The position numbers and the translations under genes were made by a program. Shown here piece after piece: positions 9,815 to 20,091 of a DNA stretch of 33,829 bases. Location: the NCBI GenBank assembly GCA_003568945.1, contig BDIP01000053.1, positions 1-33,829 on the forward strand, read 5' to 3'. Source of the DNA: Kipferlia bialata (lineage: Eukaryota; Fornicata). A model generated the notes under the pieces. The model was given only the letters and a program-made list of their open reading frames with translations, did not search any database and was not told the DNA's origin. How positions within the stretch are numbered: position 1 is the stretch's first letter; each line of letters begins with the position of its first letter.

Positions 9815-10111
9815 GCTGCGTTTGGTCGGTGTGTTTCATAGTATTTATGTCTTTGTGTGTATGGCTATGTTGGGTTCTCTTAGCTCTGGGCGATCTCATT
9901 GATTCTGAGGTCTGTTTGATAGATTTGTCGTCAATGGTTGTTTGCTAGGCCTAGAATACCGAGTAAGGATTAGTGTGAGGGACACTGGTCGAACGGCAAA
10001 TATTTGTTTGGCAATTTTGGAGAAAGGGTTTAGTACCAGACGAAGTGCTTTGAGTCTCAAAGTTTGAGACTCCCTTTCTACTCATTGAACCAGGGTCATA
10101 CTTATGCTAAC
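9815..10111. promoter_or_regulatory. Intergenic region with a perfect inverted repeat
   Basis: Most of this 297-bp gap is featureless. At 10052-10072 there is a perfect inverted repeat, arms GAGTCTCAAA and TTTGAGACTC around a single G, ending about 40 bp before the next ATG. It is a good candidate regulatory site for the orphan gene at 10112. Confidence 0.45.
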
Positions 10112-10972
10112 ATGACCAGTGACTCTCATGAAGCTTCCACAGTATCCTCTGTTGGTGATACATCCGAGACGGGGGGAGTTGTATGTGATGAGTCACTATC
10201 AGGAGGAGATGATGGGAGTGTTGATTTGGAGGCCTCTCTCTCTCGGATGTCTGCCTCCCTCCATGCACTGACAGTGGACGAGGCTGGTGTGTCTGAGCAG
10301 ATGTTGAGTGACCTTATCCCCCCTTCCCACGATGGGGATACCCTTCCCCCACCCTCCTGTCTAGTTGATCTGTCTGACACCCGACTGGCTGTCATCAGAC
10401 TCACCAATGCAGTCTGTGACTCATCTGCCGCAGTGGCTGCACTCAACCCTGTGCTGCCACTCTGCCCCCTGCCCCGCATCCACCGGGACCGCACTCTCTC
10501 CCTGGCCTGGCAGGTGAGGAGTGCCAGGGTGGTCTATAGGGCGCTCAAGGCCAACCTGCTGCTGAGGCCCCTGAGGCTGGCATCCCTCAGAGCCAACCAC
10601 GTCACCACCCATGAGTGCTCCATGCTGCTGCACGGACCCAGGGGCATGCTATACTCCCAGGGCCGATACAGGAGTCACAGGGACCTGGTGCGGTACTGCA
10701 GGCGCCAGATACCCCTTGACGGGCCGTATTGTGCCGCAAAGCTCTACCATCGGCACCGGTCTCTGCTAGCTGGACTAGCTGCATTCAAGCGATGCTGGTA
10801 CAGCTCCATTGTGGGGAGGGAGAGGGGGGAGAAGAGGGAGGAGAGTGGAGGGGAGAGAGGGAATGGGTCCCGGCAGAAGAAGCCTCCCCTCCCTCCTAAG
10901 ACTAGTAAGGATATCAATGTTTCCAAGCCAGTCAAGACCCACAGACACAGGAGAAGACATCACAAGGGGTAG
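10112..10972 (+). CDS. Intronless orphan protein with basic tail
   Basis: One open frame of 286 residues runs from an ATG at 10112 (MTSDSHEASTVSSVGDTSE) to TAG at 10972. The frame is open a little further upstream, but the first ATG after the palindrome at 10052-10072 is the natural start. The N-terminal 90 residues are acidic and Ser/Thr-rich. The middle (about 95-235) is helical and rich in Leu, Arg and His, for example ARVVYRALKANLLLRPLRLA and YSQGRYRSHRDLVRYCRRQI. The C-terminus is strongly basic (KTHRHRRRHHKG), like a nuclear or RNA-binding tail. There is no membrane segment or known motif. Codon use matches the spliced neighbours, so it is probably real. Its lack of introns stands out. 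Confidence 0.7.
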   Translation: MTSDSHEASTVSSVGDTSETGGVVCDESLSGGDDGSVDLEASLSRMSASLHALTVDEAGVSEQMLSDLIPPSHDGDTLPPPSCLVDLSDTRLAVIRLTNAVCDSSAAVAALNPVLPLCPLPRIHRDRTLSLAWQVRSARVVYRALKANLLLRPLRLASLRANHVTTHECSMLLHGPRGMLYSQGRYRSHRDLVRYCRRQIPLDGPYCAAKLYHRHRSLLAGLAAFKRCWYSSIVGRERGEKREESGGERGNGSRQKKPPLPPKTSKDINVSKPVKTHRHRRRHHKG

Positions 10973-11005
10973 AGGTGGATGGGGGGTATGGGGTGTATCT
11001 ATTCC

Positions 11006-11848
11006 CTACTTGTTAGGTTGTCTCTTGGCGTCTGGGGGACGCTCCCCGTCTGAGGTCTTGGCCGTGGGCTGAGGCCTCTCTCTCTTCAGCCCGGCCTTCC
11101 TGTCAACACCCCTCCCGGTACCCACGTGCCAGGCCGTGTCCTGGGATGAGATAGAAGTAGGCATATATGTATACATATAGGTATAGCTGAAGGGTGTCAC
11201 CAGAAGCTCACTTGATATATACAGTTGAGGTCCTGATAGAGGAGGGACGTCAGTATATTGTGTACCTGTGCGAGGGTCACGTACAGGAGGTACATCACGC
11301 CCAGACACTCCTCCTGGGGTGGGAAGAACAATAGAGTGAACACATCACTGTCACAGTATTCCCATCCCTTCTATGTCCATTCTCCACTATGCCTGGTATC
11401 CTCCCCCCCCCCCCCATACCTTGTTGTACTGTGGCACCTGCGGCATGGCCGCTGTCAGTCGCTCCTCCACCCGCTGTCTCAATCGCTTTCGCCTGTTCCC
11501 AAACCACACCTAGGAGTAAGTAGGGAGATAGTCACGATGGTATTCCCACGCGGTACATCTACGATAGAGCCATGTCACTAACCTCACACTTCTTGATGGG
11601 GAGGCCTGTGCGTTCTGACAGCTCTAGCAGCTCTGCCTTGGTCGGGTATGGCCTTGCGATGTGGTTGACAAGCCAGTCAGAGAGGGTGTACAGCTGGAGA
11701 ATGAGGGTCGGGCCATCAGGTTGTATATGACACCAAATGACAACTCATACTAACAATATATACCATACACACCTGTACTGCCGTGTACGTAGGCATTCAG
11801 TGCTGGTCCCACTCCGCCTATACAGTGACCCCATGGAAAGGACGTCAT
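11006..11848 (-). CDS. Small TALE-type homeodomain protein
   Basis: Five exons join in frame: 11789-11848, 11583-11693, 11420-11509, 11266-11313 and 11006-11140 (TAG), 147 residues. The homeodomain starts around residue 18: LYTLSDWLVNHIARPYPT, then KAELLELSERTGLPIKKCE, then VWFGNRRKRLRQRVEERL. The PYP signature and spacing of helices 1 and 2 fit the three-residue-loop-extension (TALE) class. The recognition helix has the invariant W-F-x-N-R core. This is therefore a likely sequence-specific nuclear DNA-binding protein. The N-terminal arm is short and the 5' exon is chosen because it is the only frame-consistent ATG exon, so the start is less certain. The C-terminal tail is basic (DRKAGLKRERPQ). 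It is divergent from the oxidoreductase gene. Confidence 0.85.
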
Positions 11849-11984
11849 CAGGCCGTGGTGACAAGCTGTAGACGACCAACACACAATTCTGGAAAGAACC
11901 AAACCTAGTCTTCCACACCGGTCAACAAAAGTCTGTTTCTAGAAGACTTCCACCCATATCTCGCATTTGGCCTAGGACAACACG
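11849..11984. promoter_or_regulatory. Short divergent promoter with TTCTAGAA palindrome
   Basis: Only 136 bp separate the two start codons. The palindrome TTCTAGAA lies at 11937-11944, about 41-48 bp before the oxidoreductase ATG and about 90 bp before the homeodomain ATG. It is flanked by AGTCT and AGACT, giving a longer imperfect inverted repeat. Its role is inferred. Confidence 0.4.
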
Positions 11985-13103
11985 ATGGCGGTGAGTATTA
12001 TATGCTTAATTCAGTACTAATACACCCTCCTAGTGTTCTACTGGCCCTCTCTGGTCTCATGCTCAGCCCGAACAGACTCTTGTCGACCTCGAGGACCTTC
12101 TTGCCCCTCAGGCAGGGCAGAAGGGGCAGCCAACAGCGGCAGACTCGGTATGTTAGCCCCTGTTACACTGACAATCTCGCTATAAGGCCTTCTGCGGAGT
12201 ATATAACACTGAAATCTCTACACCTCTGCCTGTTTTCCCACCCTCAGCGCATGTACCATCACCCAGTCATGAGTGCCAGAGCAGACCGTCCCTCCGTCGA
12301 GTTCTTCTTCGAGGGAGTGCCCATGCTGGCCAGGCCTGGCGAGATGCTGTCCACAGCCCTGATGGCCGCAGGTGAGGTTATGGGATATATATATACACTT
12401 GTCACGTCCTTTGTCACCTGGTCAACTTGAAATCGGTGTCACTTGGTCTCTAATATGACACCGATCTGCAATCTATCAGACTACCATACGGCCAACGGTC
12501 ATTCCCTCTTCTCTTCTCACCATCAGGAGTGCGTGTGCTGGGCATCCACCACAAGGACAAGGTGGGGTGTATCGGCGACAAATGTCGCTGTTCTTGTCGC
12601 TCTTCCAGTCTACCGCTCTCACTGCCTCCAGATAGATGTATATCTCCCTCTACCTCTCTCTCACTACCAGAGCACCCAGGGTCTGTTCTGTGCTAATGGC
12701 CAGTGTGGCCAGTGCAAGGTAAGACACCATCATGATTACTTACCACACACTCTCTCTCTCTCTCTCCTACCCCCCCTCCCCCCCCCTCCCTCCCCCCTCA
12801 TACCCTCACCCCTAGGTTGTGGTGGAAGGCGTTGGGGTTGAGAAGGCCTGTGTCACTCCAGTCACCAAGGGTAGGGCATATCTAGATGTGTGCATCTCCT
12901 CTCGTTCTTCAGCTGTTCCCACCCCAGGCATGCGTGTGTCCCGTATCTCCCCCACCTCTATGGACATATGGGCCCAGCCACACACAGCCACAGCACACAG
13001 CTCCCAGGGGCCTGTGTCGGTAGACTGCAACGTGCTGGTGATCGGGGCAGGACCCGCTGGCATCAGTGCCTGTATGAGTCTGGCCGAGGCAGGGATTGAG
13101 GAG
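11985..13103 (+). CDS. 2Fe-2S/FAD oxidoreductase, N-terminal part only
   Basis: Seven exons join in frame: 11985-11990, 12067-12147, 12248-12371, 12527-12561, 12671-12718, 12816-12870 and 12928-13103, 175 residues. The first exon is just ATGGCG. Residues 40-115 form a plant-type 2Fe-2S domain of the Fer2_4 kind (VEFFFEGVPMLARPGEMLST, then LFCANGQCGQCK, then VEKACVTP). The cysteine spacing is C-x4-C-x2-C-x12-C. A Rossmann FAD loop follows, VLVIGAGPAGISACMS. This order is that of the sarcosine-oxidase-alpha or hydrogen-cyanide-synthase-like family, amine or opine dehydrogenating flavoproteins. The usual several hundred further residues are missing. After a good donor at 13104 comes a C37/G37 hairpin and no further homologous exon. 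The gene is truncated, or the assembly is broken there. Confidence 0.75.
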
Positions 13104-13154
13104 GTACCTCATATCTCACCATATATACCCTCTTCCTTACCCTCTCCTTTCCTC

Positions 13155-13155
<1 letters not shown>

Positions 13156-13192
<37 letters not shown>

Positions 13193-13200
13193 ACGCCCCC

Positions 13201-13241
<41 letters not shown>
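13156..13241. repeat. C37 / G37 homopolymer inverted repeat
   Basis: Thirty-seven C at 13156-13192 and thirty-seven G at 13205-13241 flank a 12-base spacer (ACGCCCCCCACC). The equal arms make a perfect hairpin with G-quadruplex and i-motif potential. It lies directly after the truncated oxidoreductase. Long proline and glycine frames over it are artefacts of the homopolymer. Confidence 0.9.
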
Positions 13242-13242
<1 letters not shown>

Positions 13243-13863
13243 TACACAAAGAGAGAGGGTATCGAAGGGGAGAGGGTACTCCTCTGGTATCCACACTCTA
13301 TATACCATCACACCAGTGTACCTGTATCAACAGCACCCCATTGAGTGACACCAGTACAGGCACACCTACTGAGACAGGGCCAGGGCCACAGTAGAAGGAC
13401 TCCAGCCGCCTAGTCTCCATGGACGACATATGACACGGGGGTGGATGTAGATATGGCCCAGATACTAAGGTATACGCAGAGTATGCAGTGTAAGATGGTT
13501 CAGGATACAAAGACTAAGTGTTCATAGAATGCTCAGGTATGTTGTGGTCGATAGACAGTAGACATCGGAAAGTCAACAGGACACATGCCGTTTCTTGAAC
13601 GGTGGAGACTTGAGGTTACTGACGTGATGAAACTACACGAATCAGTACACTCTCACTACTCCAACACAGCTGAGTCCTCTTCCGTGACACATACGAAAGG
13701 TGGGATGGGAGGTGATTTATATGGAAGTTGAGGGGTCTGAACGAAGTCCCTTCCGGGCTAATCATCGCCTTAACTATGGCTATTCATGCATTTACATATA
13801 TGTATGTGTAGGGAGGCAGACACCCCTCGGCCACTGTGACATGATACCCACCAGGCCTCTGCC
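13242..13863. other. Intergenic region, no gene seen
   Basis: These 622 bases lie between the hairpin and the 3' end of the kinesin gene. I found no exon matching the missing part of the oxidoreductase and no RNA gene. Short frames exist but have no splice-site support or coding texture. Confidence 0.45.
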
Positions 13864-16320
13864 TCAGTAGTCCATGTCGTCATACCCATCGTCCCCCCCC
13901 TCCCCCTCCCTGCCATCCGGCATGTCAAGGCCTAGCCCTATCACGTTGCGCTCCTTGTGTCTGGGGTTGTCAGGGTCCATCTGCAGGCCTAGGCGGCTGA
14001 ACTGCGACACGGGGTGCTCCCCTCCCCCCTGTGCCCCAGGTCTGTGTGCCATAAGAGCAGCCCCGGTCAGGTTGCCATGGTCGATGTACCACTCCTGGGG
14101 GTGGGGGGGTGGGGGGGGGGGGGGTTAGTAATAGTATCTATCTACCACATATATATGATACATACACCCCGTACCTGTATGTCACTGTCCCAGTTGGTGT
14201 GCTGCAGGATGCGTGCCAGCTCTGCAGGGGGTATGAAGTGGGCAATGACAACGGCCCGTCTCTTCAGCTCCCTGGGGGTCAGGGCCAGGGCCAGGGTCAG
14301 TTAGTATCATGCATATCTATCATATGCATGTCCTGACATTCGGCGTGTCTATACACCCACATCACCCACCTGTGTATCTCCATGAACTCTGACAAGTATG
14401 ACTCCTTCTCCTCATCGTTGTCTGCCCTCATCTGGGTCATCTCATCCTCCATGGACTGCACCTGGGGGTGGGTCGCATGATACACGGGTAGAGAGGTCAC
14501 AAATATATATAAACACATGCACAGCCACCGACCTGTGCCTCGAGCCTCCTGTTCTTCCTCTTCCTCGCCTTGAGCTCATCCTGCATCGAGGCAAACTCCT
14601 CCTTGTACAGCTCCTTCTCCTCCTCCCTCTTGATCAGCTCTCGCTTCAGAAGGTCCTGGGGTCAGTGGAGATGCATAGATATAGACACTAATCATCAGAA
14701 CACCCACGGAGAGCCATAATCCATGTATGTGGCAATGTCTTACTACACCCCTCTCCATGTAAACACACTACCCACCTCCCTCCTCTTCTTGTCTACTAGG
14801 GCAGCCTTGGCCTGGCGTAGCTTCATGTCCTTGCGCCTGGGGTGAGACAGGGGGTGGTCATGGCATGACCATATGAATACACTGGCACCATCCACCACCC
14901 TCCCCATACGCTCTCCTTCTATATACATACATCTACACACACCTAGTCTCGTCCATCAGGGCCTGTCCGTTCAGCATCTGTCCTTGCATCGAGATGAGCT
15001 GGCTCTCCATCTCAGCGACCTGGGGGTGAGAGATAGGGGTCCAAGGTATAGACTATAACAGTATACTCTCTCCATGTCCACCCCACCTGCTCTGCCGCAG
15101 CCTTGGCCGCTGAGCTCTTGGCCTCCAGCTGGGCCTGCAACTCCTGCTGGGCCTGGGGTCAGAGGGGGGGGGGGGGTGTATGCATCTAGACACACACACA
15201 CACCCACGATCACCCATGACACACATGATACACATGCCCCATACCTTGATCTGGTGCACCATGGCTTCGTCCATGGATGCTGTCACGGCAGACGGCAGGG
15301 ACACGGGTGCCTGGCCAGGGGACAGGGCGCTCTCAATGGCATGGGCTGCAGCCTGGGTCGTGGTGGCAGTCCCCTTGGCAGCCTCCAGCTGTTTCCGGAG
15401 CATCTCAATCTGATCACGCATCTCTCTAACAGTCAGAGCGTTGGTGGGTAGATACATATGCATGTATGGAGTCAGTATCCCATTCACACACCCCAACCCA
15501 TCTGAACATGGCGTCCGTATGGGATACATCTGAATATAATTCTATAAATATGGATCAATGTGCTATACACATATACATCCCCCCCACCTGAGCATTGCGT
15601 CCTTGGGGTCTTCGTTGATCTTGGGCTTGTTCTTGATGGCCTTGGCCTGGTTGGCATACCGCAGGGTGCCGTAGGTCTCGTTGTAGTTCGACTCGGCTGG
15701 GGACACGTTGGCCACCATAAGAGTTTTGGCATTGCCTCCCAGGGAGTCCTGGGGGTATCAGGGGGATGTGTATACCTATAAACCTATATAAACATGCATA
15801 CATACACATGCACACACCTGTAGCAGCCTGGTGAGGGGACTGTTCCGGTATGGGATGTGTGGTGACCCCTTGACCAGCTTGCCTATGACTATGCCCAGGG
15901 TGGTCAGGGACAGGTTGATCTTGTTGGCCTCCACCAGCCTCTGCCCCGTGGCACCGGTCTTCTTCTGAGACTCACTGCCTGGGGGTGAGGGGGGGGGGGT
16001 GAGGGGAGGTTGTATTCAGTGTACACATGGATTGTGTGCACCTGCCAGGTCGACCAGGTTGAGAAGCCCCACTGCATAGTGGTCCTGGCCGTTGATGGAG
16101 GAGTGGGACTCCACGCTGATCTGGAAGATGGAGTGGGACCTGGGGTGGGGGCATGCATAGATACACAGAGATAAGAGATGCTGAAGGGGATGGAGTGGGA
16201 CCTGGGGTGGGGGGTAGAGACATGGGGTATATGTATATATATATATATATCATACGCATACGCATACCCACCTGGATGACACATCGTTCATGGATATACA
16301 TTGTACATGTACAGGACATA

Positions 16321-16359
<39 letters not shown>

Positions 16360-16679
16360 TAATACCTGGATGACACGTCGTTCATGGAGGTGGCAGCTGT
16401 GGTACGGGCAGAGTTACCTGGCATCAGACGTCAGCGTGGATACTCACTCACCATCTCTCTCTCAGTATGTATGTCACTCCCCCTCACCCTTTCTCATGAT
16501 TGCCTCGCACTCTGCCTCGTTCCTCACCACGTGGTGGGACAGCCCATCCACAAACACCCCCTTGTCCGGGTGCTGCTTGAGGGGCAGCTTGTGTCTGTCC
16601 TTGGCCTCACAGAGCAGATCCCGGATGTCCTCGTTGTAGATCTCAAGGAAGGACGCCTGGGGTGGGAGGGGGAGACAGA

Positions 16680-16721
<42 letters not shown>

Positions 16722-17410
16722 GTTGCGTACATGGACGAGGTACTCCTTCTTGGCCTCTGGGTCCGTGACCTCACTCTGCTGGGCAATGTGGTCGAAGATG
16801 TACTGGAACGTGTTGGGGATGACGCCCCTCTCCTCGGGCACATCTGCATTGCCACTCATGGTGAAGGTCTTGCCGCTGCCGGTCTGTCCATAGGCAAAGA
16901 TTGTGGAGTTGTACCCCATGAGCACAGAGTCAATCATGGGCCGCACGGACTCTGTGAAGATGTCCATCTGCTTGGATCCAATGCCATAGACGGAGTCGAA
17001 GGTGAACTGCTTGGGGATGTTGTGCTCCCCAGGGTTGGTCCTATTGGTCACATGGTGGTCGGGGCATGTGACCTGGATGCTGCCCATGGCACTGTCTGTC
17101 TTGACAATGCTGGGGTGGGGGGGGGAGGGGTATGTGTAGAGAAGAGAGTGTATATATATATATAAATACAAGAGTGTTGCATATAGTAGCATATAGAGTA
17201 GAATGGAGGAGACACATATAGAATTACTCCCGACTGACACACAACCCACTAGGCCTACGTACATTTCCTCGGAGTCTCTGACCTCCTTCTTGATCAGAGG
17301 CCGGCACCGGACAATCACCTTCACCTGATGTGAGATGGCACTAATTCACAGTCATATAGGGACATATGCATACGTACATTGTCTCCACCATCTGAAGGCC
17401 CCTGCGCCAT
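13864..17410 (-). CDS. Kinesin-2 (KIF3/KRP85-95-type) motor subunit
   Basis: Sixteen exons join in frame: 17378-17410, 17263-17324, 16731-17109, 16488-16656, 16366-16417, 16042-16139, 15818-15978, 15588-15748, 15245-15425, 15087-15152, 14943-15019, 14776-14836, 14533-14655, 14370-14461, 14175-14271 and 13864-14094 (TGA), 680 residues. The motor is N-terminal: [16 protein letters not shown]-loop [15 protein letters not shown], switch [15 protein letters not shown], switch II LVDLAGSES, then [20 protein letters not shown] and [20 protein letters not shown]. The neck segment [20 protein letters not shown] is typical of kinesin-2. A stalk of about 250 residues and a tail ([16 protein letters not shown], then QEWYID) follow, as in heterotrimeric kinesin-2. 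This is the anterograde intraflagellar transport motor, so the organism builds cilia by IFT. All nucleotide-binding residues are present. It is divergent from the pinin-like gene. Confidence 0.95.
16128..16388 (-). repeat. Duplicated exon-intron-exon unit inside kinesin intron 5
   Basis: The 3' end of exon 5 with its donor (plus-strand 16364-16388) recurs at 16270-16294, offset 94, with one change. The 5' start of exon 6 with its acceptor (16128-16151) recurs at 16189-16213, offset 61. The inner copies form their own mini intron of about 56 bp. The intron thus holds a nested copy of the whole splice junction, separated by TA repeats (16222-16250 and 16327-16358). Confidence 0.8.
16682..16717. 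repeat. (GA)n microsatellite in kinesin intron 3
   Basis: Some 18 GA units are read as CT on the gene strand, forming the pyrimidine-rich part of the intron upstream of the acceptor at 16657. Confidence 0.9.
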
Positions 17411-17638
17411 TGTATAGGATGCCCCACTGAGTCCTGTCGAGTCCTGTCGAGTCCTGTTGAGTCTTGGGGACAGGGGGGCACCGTGAGGAGTGCAGGTGAA
17501 GCAGACAAATCTGACGAAAATCGCTGGAAAAAACTCTATTTCGAAATTCACGAAGTCTCTTTCGAAAATCATCGCTTTTCGGAAGAAGGGTTCTTCCGAA
17601 TGCATCAACAAAGCCTGTTCATTCACAGTCCTCACTGA
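17411..17638. promoter_or_regulatory. Divergent promoter, kinesin-2 / pinin-like
   Basis: This 228-bp gap holds a perfect 10-bp inverted repeat, TTCGGAAGAA at 17578-17587 and TTCTTCCGAA at 17591-17600, about 40-60 bp upstream of the pinin-like ATG. Two TTTCGAAA-like sites lie at 17538-17567. A short direct repeat of the 11-mer GAGTCCTGTCG occurs about three times at 17434-17466 in the kinesin leader. The sites resemble heat-shock-type GAA/TTC arrays, but this is only a likeness. Confidence 0.45.
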
Positions 17639-19371
17639 ATGTCAGAGCATTCCGAGGTGGTGCCCGGGGATGCCGCAATGGAGGGGGCAGAGGTGAAGGG
17701 AACCGAGGCGGAGCCTGTAGCCGTTGAGGGTGAGTCCTCTGTGGTAGAGGGAGAGACCGCAGCTGAGACTGAGCATGAGGCAGAGGCTGATGCTAAGCCT
17801 GAGGCAGAGGCAGAGGCAGAGGCAGAGGCAGAGGCCACCGCAGAGAAGGAGACTGGGGATATGGATGTTGAGACAGGGGACAAGGCCAGTGCTGGAGAGG
17901 GCAAGGAGGAGGAGGCAGCTGAGGGGGAGGACAAGGAGGGGGAGAAGAAGACTGAGGAGGAGGCCCCCGCCCCCGCCCCCCGTCCCAAGCTGACCGGAGT
18001 GGCAGCGGAGAGGGGCAAGCGCATGTTCTCCCTGTTCACCCAGCAGCTGTCGAGTGCTGTTGTCATGTCCCAGCCAGATGCCAAGAGGACGTCCAAGTTC
18101 CACCAGGTGGGCTAGTGTGTAGCTAGCTGATTGGCAGTATGATATAGTCGGTACCATACACTGTGACTCTATTGTTATTGGGAATGATGATCTCTCGGTA
18201 TATATGTGTTTGCAGCACCGAGTCAGCATTCAGCATATTGAGTATGTAATACTCTACACTGACAGATCCCCCTGGCCTCATATACTCATTGTGCCCTATA
18301 TACAGACTATGTACAGACTATACACAGACCGGCCCATCCTGACCCCAGGTGATTGAGCGTGACCAGTACAAGTTCATGTCTGCCGAGGAGAAGAAGGAGC
18401 AGCAGCAGAAGAGGCGCGACAAGATCAACAAGGAGAGGGAGGAGAGAAGGGCGGCAGAGAGAGAGAGGAGGGACAAGATACGGGAGGCCGACAGAGAGAG
18501 GAGAGCCAAGGCCCGGGAGGAGAGGATTGCCAGGCAGAAGGTACTGTGACTGGGATCGGGACTATACTCCACAAGGATGGTAACTGGTCATTTTTCGTCC
18601 TTTTCTCTCTCTTCTCTACTGAATATATAGTGTACATCCCAATATCATATATCATATCCTCCCATTACCGTACCTGTACTTATGTCTGTATACATATCAC
18701 TATTCCCATATATACCAATGCCCTACCCCCCCTGCCCCTCTGACCCAGGCCGAGGACGAGGCCCGTGAGGCCGAGGGCAAGCCTAGGATCAGATACACCC
18801 TGGAGGACAGGGACAAGAGGAGAGAGGCCAGGGGGGAGAAGGTGGGTGTTTGTATATACTAGAGTAGTACCCAATCCCTCATGGCCTGTCTGCCTCTCTC
18901 TCTGCCTCTCTGCCTCTCTGTACTACTGTAATACTGACCCAGGTCCCCAAGCTGAGATACACCCACAGGGACAGGGAGAGAGAGAGAGGCAGAGACAGAG
19001 ACAGAGACGCAAGGGGTCGGGACAGAGACAGAGACGTTGACCGCAGGAGAGGCAGAGGCCGCACCCCCCCTCCCATGAGGGGACAGAGGTCCGACAGAGA
19101 CAGAGAGAGCAGGGATGTGCGTATGTCCAGGTCGGACCGGGGAGACAGGGACAGGGAGAGAGGGTCTGACAAGGGCCGGGACCGCACCTGGTCCCCCTCT
19201 CCCCAGGACGAGTCCAGCGATGACCTGTTCTCTGACTCTGAGAGGAGTGAGTCCCGGGGCAGGTCCCGCAGCCTGACGCTCTCTGCCTCGCCAGGGGTGG
19301 CCAAGAAGGAGACCAAGGAGGCCAAGGAGGCCGAGGAGGGAGAGAAGGAGGTGGACAGGGAGGACAACTAG
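17639..19371 (+). CDS. Pinin/SDK/MemA-like splicing-associated protein
   Basis: Four exons join in frame: 17639-18106, 18349-18540, 18749-18841 and 18943-19371 (TAG), 393 residues. The N-terminal 115 residues are acidic and low complexity, with several EA repeats. The core AERGKRMFSLFTQQLSSAVV, then SKFHQVIERDQYKFMSAEEK, then KEQQQKRRDKINKEREERRA, resembles the pinin/SDK/memA domain (R-x-K/R-R-M-F-x-L followed by a charged helix). The C-terminus is an RD/RE/RS-rich tail (SRGRSRSLTLSASPG), usual in nuclear speckle and exon-junction proteins. Pinin binds the spliceosome and exon-junction complex, which suits an intron-rich genome. The family call rests on a short core, so another RD-rich splicing protein is possible. 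Confidence 0.6.
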
Positions 19372-20091
19372 GCTGGGTGGGCATCCAGTGTCTTGTAATC
19401 GTGCCAATATAGTATAGCTCTCGTTGTTGTGAAGTGTTTCGACAGTCTCTACTGTTCCATTTGCCGCGTCTCTCTCTTTATATAAGATAAGAGAACGGCT
19501 CCCTCTATGTATCTGATACATTCCTGGTAAGAGAACGTGCTACCACGAAATGGTGTCTCAACACACTATGTATGTGTGGGTGTAAAGGATGGGTACTTGG
19601 CCAACATGCGAAGTGAAACTATTATGGATACTGAGTACAAACCAACAAACCACAATTCACCCTCGAATCTATGGTTCAACAGACATACACAGATATACTA
19701 CAAAAGACACAAAAGACACTAACCGCACTACATCCATAAGGGAGAGTGGGTGAACAACGACACTCCTAACCATAGTGAGTATGGGCAGGGTATGGGGGCG
19801 GAGGGACTGAATGTACCAGACACCCTCAATGCACAGCCCAGGGACCCACAATCAGAAAGAAATCCAACGCGATGTGCTAATTCCATCATAACCACATGCA
19901 TAGACAAGGACCCACCCTTCCCTACACAGACAGGAGGACGGATGCAGGGTAACCTACACACCCATCCCTCCGGACCTCTCCCTACAACTGACTGATGCAC
20001 ACTGACCACATACCCATAGACAGAGGGTGGTGCACAGGTATCTCTACCCCACCCACATCACACCTCTACCTCACCCCAATGCCCCCCCCCC
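19372..20091. other. Convergent intergenic region, no gene seen
   Basis: These 720 bases lie between two gene 3' ends. They are A+T-richer than the exons, with short AAAAGACAC repeats at 19701-19720. Short frames such as 19750-19995 have no splice-site or codon support. No tRNA or other RNA gene was recognised. Confidence 0.5.

Noticed and set aside
12819-13394. Long proline and glycine open frames across the C37/G37 run
   Set aside because: They are produced by the homopolymer and are open in several frames on both strands. Only 12928-13103 is coding.
17632-18229. Two long Ser/Leu-rich minus-strand frames
   Set aside because: They are antisense to the low-complexity acidic exon of the pinin-like gene, which has spliced, in-frame downstream exons.
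18859-19521. 220-residue minus-strand frame over the pinin-like RD tail
   Set aside because: It is antisense to a confirmed-looking RD/RS exon and is itself low complexity.
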